The position numbers were made by a program, and so were the translations under genes. Positions 4,384 to 6,418 of a stretch of DNA of 6,418 nucleotides are shown piece by piece; positions within the stretch are counted from its first letter, which is position 1; every line of letters starts with the position of its first letter. This DNA comes from JACROF01 sp964598995 (lineage in GTDB: Bacteria > Patescibacteriota > Microgenomatia > Levybacterales > UBA12049). The notes beneath the pieces are model-generated. The model ran no database searches. It saw only the letters and a program-made list of their open reading frames with translations, and was not told the DNA's origin. The stretch lies in contig CAZRDR010000074.1 in NCBI GenBank assembly GCA_964598995.1, positions 1-6,418 on the forward strand. The letters are read 5' to 3'.

Positions 4384-6418
4384 TTAGGAGACGACAAAAT
4401 TGAGGATCTTCTCGGGTACGTAGATTACTTTTCTGATGGTCTTGCCTGCCAAATGCTTCTCAACGAGTGGATCCTCATGTGCGATACGCTCGACTTCTTC
4501 CTGACTTGCCTTAGGATCGGCGATCGTGAAGGTCCCACGGAGCTTACCATTGACCTGGACTGCGATAACTGTCTCGCCATTAGCGATAGCTGAGGTATCA
4601 AACTTCGGCCACTTTGTCGTATGGATAGAGTCGCTGTTACCTATCTCCTGCCAGAGTTCTTCGGTCAGATGCGGTGCGAACGGAGCGAGTAACTGCAGCA
4701 GCACTTCTGCCTCCGATTTGCTAACCTGAGGCTGTTTATTTAAGAAGTTGTAGTAGGTCATGATCTTGGCAATCGCGGTGTTGTACTTAAAGGCCTCGAT
4801 GTCCTCGGTCACGCCTTTGATTGCCTGGTGCATCTCAGATTTAGCAGTCGCATCGATATCGGTGCTAGATATCGTTTGGGTCGTCAGGAGGGTCCAAACG
4901 CGCTTGAGGAACCTGTTCATTCCTTCAATACCTGAGTCTCTGAAGTCTCCGCCCTGATCAAATGGTCCTAAGAACATCAAATAGCTACGTAATGTATCAG
5001 CTCCGAACTTCTTGATGTATTCATCAGGAACGACGACGTTGCCTTTGGATTTACTCATCTTGGCGCCGTCTTTGATGATCAAACCATGGGCATAAAAGCG
5101 TGGGAACGGCTCATCAAAGTTCTTAACCAGGTTAAGATCCTCAAAGACTTTGGTCATGAAGCGAGCGTAAAGCAGATGCAGCACTGAGTGTTCTGCTCCG
5201 CCAGTATAGATCGTCGGTGGCAGCCACTTGTCCTCAAGCGTAGTGTCCCAAGCTGCATTCTGATCCTCTGTTGAGATGTAGCGGTAGAAATACCAGGCAC
5301 TATCCAAGAACGTATCTGAGACATCAGTCTCGCGCTTGGCTTGCGAGCCACAGGCAGGACAGGTCGTCTCATAAAACTCTGGGTGGTTACCAAGCGGCGA
5401 GTTACCAGTCCCCAGTGGCTTGTAATCCTCAATGAAAGGCAACTCAACTGGTAAGTCCTCAGCTGGATACCAGCCAACAACCTGGTCTTTGGTCTTCATG
5501 AAGTTACTAAAAAGAATCTTATTGTTCTTTGCTGAATCTGTATCAAACCAACTCTTACCTGATCGCGCGCACGTCTCGCAATAAATCATAGGAATTGGTG
5601 GACCCCAATATCGTTGCCTAGAGATCAGCCAGTCCCTCAGATGATAATTCGTGTAGCCATGCCCAATGCCTTTAGCTTCGAGAGACTCGATAGCATTGTG
5701 TTTGTTCTCAGGCATTACGAGTCCATCCCACTCGCCTGAGTTGATAAGAGTTCCCATACCTGTGTACGCGGACTTAGAGAGATCTGCATCTTTGCCGACG
5801 ACGACTTGGATGATCGGCAACTCGTATTTGCGTGCGAATTCATAGTCACGCTCATCGTGTCCAGGCACGGCCATGATCGCGCCAGTGCCATAGCTCATTA
5901 AGACATAATCAGCAATCCAAACAGGTATCTGCTGATTATTGATTGGATTGATGGCATAGGCCCCACTAAAAACGCCGATCTTCTCTTTATCCGCATGTGG
6001 ATCAGCTGTCTGGGCTCTGACTTTCGCAGCCTCTAAATAGTCTTTAACGCCTGGATTTGTCTCCCAGTTCTTAACAATTGGGTGATCTGGTGAGACGACG
6101 AGGAATGTTGCGCCATACAGCGTGTCAGGACGGGTCGTGAAGACAGTGAGATCTGACTCAGTGCCAACGACTCTGAAGCTGATACGTGCTCCCTCACTCT
6201 TGCCGATCCAGTTGTGCTGTGCAAGCTTAACTTTCTCAGTCCAGTCGATACGATTTAACCCTTCAAGTAACTGCTCGGCGTACTCGGTGATCCTAAACAT
6301 CCATTGCTCCAAGTCACGCTTCTCAACCGTACTGCCGCAGCGTTCGCACTGGCCATCGATTACCTGTTCATCAGCTAAGACTGTTTTACACGACGGACAC
6401 CAGTTCACTTGGACGTTG
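4384..6418 (-). CDS. leuS: Leucyl-tRNA synthetase, missing N-terminus (runs off right edge)
   Basis: The window holds the last 677 residues, from ..NVQVNWCPSCKTVLAD onward; the HIGH motif lies outside. This class I enzyme charges tRNA-Leu and edits mischarged products. In gene order one sees a first zinc-type site (CPSC near 6388-6399 with CERC near 6336-6349), the CP1 editing domain (TTRPDTLYG near 6116-6142; GHDERDYEF with its conserved Asp near 5842-5859), a second CxxC...CxxC pair (CETC 5569-5580, CPAC 5350-5361), RETDVSDTFLDSAWYFYRY, the KMSKS loop (5047-5061), the anticodon-binding helices, and the C-terminal domain with VQVNGKLRG and IRKVIYVPEKILNFVV. The codon at 6406-6408 is GTG but is an internal Val, not the start. 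All visible catalytic and editing residues look intact. Between CETC and the LPVELP segment there are about 25 extra residues relative to the Thermus-type enzyme, a feature I associate with Patescibacteria. Confidence 0.96.
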   Translation of the reverse strand, partial: NVQVNWCPSCKTVLADEQVIDGQCERCGSTVEKRDLEQWMFRITEYAEQLLEGLNRIDWTEKVKLAQHNWIGKSEGARISFRVVGTESDLTVFTTRPDTLYGATFLVVSPDHPIVKNWETNPGVKDYLEAAKVRAQTADPHADKEKIGVFSGAYAINPINNQQIPVWIADYVLMSYGTGAIMAVPGHDERDYEFARKYELPIIQVVVGKDADLSKSAYTGMGTLINSGEWDGLVMPENKHNAIESLEAKGIGHGYTNYHLRDWLISRQRYWGPPIPMIYCETCARSGKSWFDTDSAKNNKILFSNFMKTKDQVVGWYPAEDLPVELPFIEDYKPLGTGNSPLGNHPEFYETTCPACGSQAKRETDVSDTFLDSAWYFYRYISTEDQNAAWDTTLEDKWLPPTIYTGGAEHSVLHLLYARFMTKVFEDLNLVKNFDEPFPRFYAHGLIIKDGAKMSKSKGNVVVPDEYIKKFGADTLRSYLMFLGPFDQGGDFRDSGIEGMNRFLKRVWTLLTTQTISSTDIDATAKSEMHQAIKGVTEDIEAFKYNTAIAKIMTYYNFLNKQPQVSKSEAEVLLQLLAPFAPHLTEELWQEIGNSDSIHTTKWPKFDTSAIANGETVIAVQVNGKLRGTFTIADPKASQEEVERIAHEDPLVEKHLAGKTIRKVIYVPEKILNFVVS

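Noticed and set aside
6406..6408. GTG as start codon of leuS
   Set aside because: It encodes the internal Val of the conserved VNWCP segment; the family has roughly 150-180 residues before it, including the HIGH motif, so the gene continues beyond the edge.
1..6418. CRISPR array, tRNA, rRNA or insertion sequence
   Set aside because: No regularly spaced repeats, no tRNA T-loop or cloverleaf pattern, no rRNA-like sequence and no transposase frame were seen on either strand.

Overview
This window most likely comes from a candidate-phyla-radiation (Patescibacteria) bacterium, probably Saccharibacteria-like. The evidence is indirect: the style of the leucyl-tRNA synthetase, a ComEC split into two genes, a compact layout with every gene on the minus strand, and two promoters that seem to make leaderless mRNAs. 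TGA and TAG both end genes here, so nothing suggests the UGA-as-glycine code of Gracilibacteria. No 16S or other phylogenetic marker was available, so the taxon is an inference.

Layout in the direction of transcription (right to left). A 3'-truncated view begins with leuS (4384-6418; its 5' part lies beyond the right edge). Next is a GC-rich single-gene unit (3967-4361) with its own extended -10 promoter, a folded leader, a 73-residue membrane protein and a strong hairpin. A three-gene DNA-uptake operon follows: comEA (3297-3920), the comEC channel (2037-3287) and a membrane-anchored ComEC-type metallo-beta-lactamase protein (1174-2040), joined by a 9-nt gap and a 4-nt ATGA overlap. Then comes a second GC-rich single-gene unit (335-1036) encoding a 147-residue protein I do not recognise, behind a leader of about 185 nt with an unusually regular hairpin. 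The left edge holds the first 34 codons of argS (1-104).

Two expression styles alternate. argS and comEA have a -10 box exactly 6 nt before ATG, so their mRNAs should start at or next to the start codon, and comEC and the hydrolase gene have no clear Shine-Dalgarno sequence. The two GC-rich genes have extended -10 promoters far upstream, long structured leaders, good Shine-Dalgarno sequences and GC-rich terminal hairpins that share the arm GGTCCGGC.

The com genes should work together: ComEA binds incoming double-stranded DNA, ComEC moves one strand across the membrane, and the separate hydrolase probably replaces the C-terminal nuclease-like domain fused to ComEC in many bacteria. The most interesting signal is the leader of the 147-residue gene. 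A 46-nt hairpin (891-936) carries a segment that can also pair over 11 bp with the Shine-Dalgarno region (838-848), which is the layout of a translational switch.
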